Source of the DNA: Nocardia vinacea NBRC 16497
GTDB lineage: Bacteria > Actinomycetota > Actinomycetes > Mycobacteriales > Mycobacteriaceae
DNA length: 61,343 nucleotides
Assembly: GCF_000308835.1 (NCBI RefSeq)
Contig: NZ_BAGN01000414.1
Span: 1 to 61,343 of the forward strand
Reading direction: 5' to 3'
The position numbers were made by a program, and so were the translations under genes. The notes under the pieces were generated by a model, which saw only the letters and a program-made list of their open reading frames with translations, made no database searches and was not told the origin of the DNA. Of the stretch, positions 59,177-61,343 are shown in pieces (the first letter of the stretch is position 1; every line of letters starts with the position of its first letter).

Positions 59177-60439
59177 TCAGCACCGCCCCTTCGCGGACTC
59201 GGGTGTCAGGTGCTCGTCCAGCCATGCGATGACGGAGTCGTACACGCCTCGCACACCGGTATGGTCGTCGTGGGCCAGCAGCGCGTCGAACACATAATCC
59301 GATACCTTCGCGGCCCGCCCGGGTCCGTCATTCGGGTGCGTGTGGAAGCGCAGGACACCGGGCAGATCGCAGCGCAGACCCGGGGGGAACGATCGCGGAG
59401 ACCGCGGCACCACGATATCCCCGTAGCAGCGGCCGGATTCGGGCATCGTGCGCTCGACCGATACGGCGACACCGGCCTGCCCGAGACAGGAAGCCTGTTC
59501 CAGATCGACACCGAGGGCTGCGCCGGCGATGAGGTTCAGATTGCCGCCACCGGTGCGGCAGGCGATCTCGCAGAGCATGGGGCCGTGGCGGGGGTGATCG
59601 AAGAGCTCGCAATGAAAACTCATGGTCTCCTCGGCGGCGGGCAATGCGTGCAGCAGCCGGGCCAGATAATCGCGGGCCGCCGCCACGCGCGGATCGTCGG
59701 CATCGAGCAGCAGAATGCCATGCGGCGCCAGGTCGACCAGCGAGTCCAGACAGGTCCGGGTGTAGGCCCCGACCATAACCGCCTCGACCTGTCCGGCTCG
59801 CATCAATCCGTCCACCGAAAGCATCGGGGCCGCAACCCATTCCTCCACGAGGTAGTCGGTGGGATCGTCGCCCGACAGCGCGCGGGTCTGCACCCAGGAC
59901 TCGATCGAGACCCGGTCGCGCAGCACGGCGACGCCGACCGAGCCCGATCCGTCGACCGGTTTGACCACTACACCGTCGGGGTGGTTGTCCGCGAAGTCCA
60001 TCAGTGTGGAAACCGAATCGACGAGCGCGTGGTCCGGCACGCGCAGCCCGGCCCGGCCTGCCAGTGATTTCATGACGGACTTGTCGCGAAACGCGGTTGC
60101 CGCAGCCGGGCTCTGGCCCGGAATATCGAGGTAGGAGCGCAATTCGGCGGCTCGGACGAGATCACATTCGCTCAGCGCGACAATCCGGTCGAAGGGCTGT
60201 TCGGCATGTTCGGCGACCACCGCTTCGTCGACGGCTCGATTGCGCTTCCAATCCGGGAAGAGTCGAGGTGCGGTCGAATATCGATGAGCCCCGCCGAGAA
60301 AGGTACGACTCGTGGGCGTGTCTTCCGCGAAAAGTGTGGTCTGGATACCGAATTGCGAGAGCCATTGATCGTAGCGATGCGTGGTCAGCGGCTTCTTCGA
60401 CAGCACGGCCACCCGGCGCTCGCGGTTCAATTCAGCCAC
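59177..60439 (-). CDS. ATP-grasp ligase (second of a tandem pair)
   Basis: About 420 residues from GTG 60439, which overlaps the end of the upstream ATP-grasp gene by 13 bases. The N-terminal Rossmann-like part (RRVAVLSKKPLTTHRYDQWL) leads to the ATP-grasp core: AFRDKSVMKSLAGRAGLRVP, GVVVKPVDGSGSVGVAVL, DYLVEEWV, and the metal-binding end HGPMLCEIACRTGGGNLN. It belongs with the carboxylate-amine ligases related to BacD/carnosine-synthase-like enzymes that make dipeptides. The long open frame upstream to 61096 is not coding beyond this start. Confidence 0.85.
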   Translation of the reverse strand: MAELNRERRVAVLSKKPLTTHRYDQWLSQFGIQTTLFAEDTPTSRTFLGGAHRYSTAPRLFPDWKRNRAVDEAVVAEHAEQPFDRIVALSECDLVRAAELRSYLDIPGQSPAAATAFRDKSVMKSLAGRAGLRVPDHALVDSVSTLMDFADNHPDGVVVKPVDGSGSVGVAVLRDRVSIESWVQTRALSGDDPTDYLVEEWVAAPMLSVDGLMRAGQVEAVMVGAYTRTCLDSLVDLAPHGILLLDADDPRVAAARDYLARLLHALPAAEETMSFHCELFDHPRHGPMLCEIACRTGGGNLNLIAGAALGVDLEQASCLGQAGVAVSVERTMPESGRCYGDIVVPRSPRSFPPGLRCDLPGVLRFHTHPNDGPGRAAKVSDYVFDALLAHDDHTGVRGVYDSVIAWLDEHLTPESAKGRC

Positions 60440-61343
60440 CGGGCCACCTCGCCCCACCAGCGCGTCGTCTCCCGGATTCGTTGCCGCACCTGGTCGGCGG
60501 TGTCGCCGAACACGGCGACCGCGGCTGCCGAATGTGCGGCGTACTCCGGGCCGTGTGCGAAAGTGCCTGGCGCTATATGCAATTCGAGATCGGCCCCGGT
60601 AGTCGGACAGGCATCCGTGGGCGGCTCGAATCGGCCATGTCCGGGTGGAAAGAGCACCCAGCCACCGGCGCGGCGCGGCGCCGCGGGTTGATGCGTCAGT
60701 TCGAGGCCGAGTCCGCACTGCCCGCGCAGATTCTCCCGGGACAGATGCACGCCGAACGCTTCCCGATAGATGCGCGCGATGAGGGCACCGCCGGTTCGCG
60801 AGGCGATCTCGCAGAGCACCGGCTTGCCATGCGCCGGTATCCACGCCTCCAGGTGGAAACTCGTCGGGAACGCGGGATTCGGCAACGCGCGATGGACATC
60901 GGCGGCAAAGCTTTGCAGCAGCTCTGTTCTCGGGTCGTCGGGAGCGAGTAGAACGCTGGACAGCTCGGACTCCCGTTGTGCCGCTTCGGCATTGCCGCTG
61001 CTGTACTGGCTCGGCCAGCAGTGCACCACCGCCCCGTCGGCGATAACCCCGTCCACATGGAAAAAGTCGCCGTCGACGTATTCCTCGGCAATCCACCGGT
61101 CGCGATGCTGTGGTGCCGCAGGCAATTCGCCCGATGCCAGGAATGCGGTGACATCGCCGCCGCCGCGCAGAATGCGCACTCCGATGGACGCGGAGCCGCG
61201 ACGCGGCTTCACGACGACGGGCAATCCGGCCTCCTCGATGAACTCGATCAGGTCGGTGGGCCGGTCGATGGCCCGCCGGCGCGGGACAGCCACTCCGGCC
61301 CGCGCCACCGTATCCTTCATGATCAGCTTGTCGCGGTAGGCAC
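60427..61343 (-). CDS. ATP-grasp ligase (first of a tandem pair), 5' partial
   Basis: The frame is open to the right edge, reading AYRDKLIMKDTVARAGVAVP at the edge, which aligns with AFRDKSVMKSLAGRAGLRVP of the downstream paralogue. The core follows: VVVKPRRGSASIGVRIL, RWIAEEYVDGDFFHVDGV, and KPVLCEIASRTGGALI for the metal site. At least 305 residues are visible; the N-terminal domain lies outside. Two paralogous ligases in series suggest two amide-bond steps or two different substrates. Confidence 0.85.
   Translation of the reverse strand, partial: AYRDKLIMKDTVARAGVAVPRRRAIDRPTDLIEFIEEAGLPVVVKPRRGSASIGVRILRGGGDVTAFLASGELPAAPQHRDRWIAEEYVDGDFFHVDGVIADGAVVHCWPSQYSSGNAEAAQRESELSSVLLAPDDPRTELLQSFAADVHRALPNPAFPTSFHLEAWIPAHGKPVLCEIASRTGGALIARIYREAFGVHLSRENLRGQCGLGLELTHQPAAPRRAGGWVLFPPGHGRFEPPTDACPTTGADLELHIAPGTFAHGPEYAAHSAAAVAVFGDTADQVRQRIRETTRWWGEVARWLN

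Noticed and set aside
60440..61096. Upstream extension of the second ATP-grasp frame
   Set aside because: It overlaps the conserved coding part of the first ATP-grasp gene in another frame and is rich in Arg. The GTG at 60439 starts exactly where the family sequence begins.

Overview
The window reads as chromosomal DNA of a high-GC actinomycete of the order Mycobacteriales, most likely Nocardia or a close relative. This is an inference from gene content (PknG, the ~180 kDa NAD-glutamate dehydrogenase, EgtD, AnsP, a WXG100-like giant protein) and from strong G/C third-position bias. No rRNA, tRNA, IS element or CRISPR array was found by eye.

Layout. 1-15 kb: two membrane zinc-ribbon/glycan-binding-like proteins, then a nitrogen/amino-acid block with NAD-glutamate dehydrogenase, an SPFH/zinc-ribbon protein, an asparagine permease and the kinase PknG. 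These are followed by a DUF1707 protein, a MerR regulator and two small secreted proteins. Five genes here share a 20-bp palindrome (GTRCCG-N8-CGKYAC) in their upstream regions. 15-22 kb: two tandem stand-alone tRNA-Thr editing-domain genes (one frameshifted), a decayed phosphotransferase, a large LuxR-type regulator, a cytochrome P450 and a methyltransferase with a duplicated tail. 22-29 kb: a MarR-type regulator with a perfect operator and a coupled FAD monooxygenase, an egtD-MFS pair, an orphan response regulator and gnd.

29.5-50.7 kb: one uninterrupted 7085-codon gene on the minus strand is the outstanding feature. It encodes a mosaic protein with these parts in order: a WXG100-like, hydrophobic N-terminus; an HPAD-repeat linker; a SecA-type ATPase; a coiled coil; two copies of a ~1100-residue cassette each carrying an HExxH motif and ending in a LuxR-type HTH; an M3-peptidase N-lobe; a run of four more LuxR-like HTH modules; four XRE-like HTH modules; a DUF1023 alpha/beta-hydrolase; and a phosphoglycosyl-transferase-like domain at the C-terminus. 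No obvious immunity gene or small Esx partner lies beside it.

50.7-61.3 kb: a PaaX-type regulator with a duplicated 5' end, tryptophan 2,3-dioxygenase, an XRE/MmyB-type regulator divergent from a quinone reductase, a GNAT remnant and a PHB-depolymerase-like esterase. The window ends in a tightly overlapping minus-strand operon (ATP-grasp, ATP-grasp, catalytically atypical SDR, histidine phosphatase, MFS exporter) that resembles a small peptide natural-product cluster and runs off the right edge.

All assignments come from reading motifs; no database search was run.
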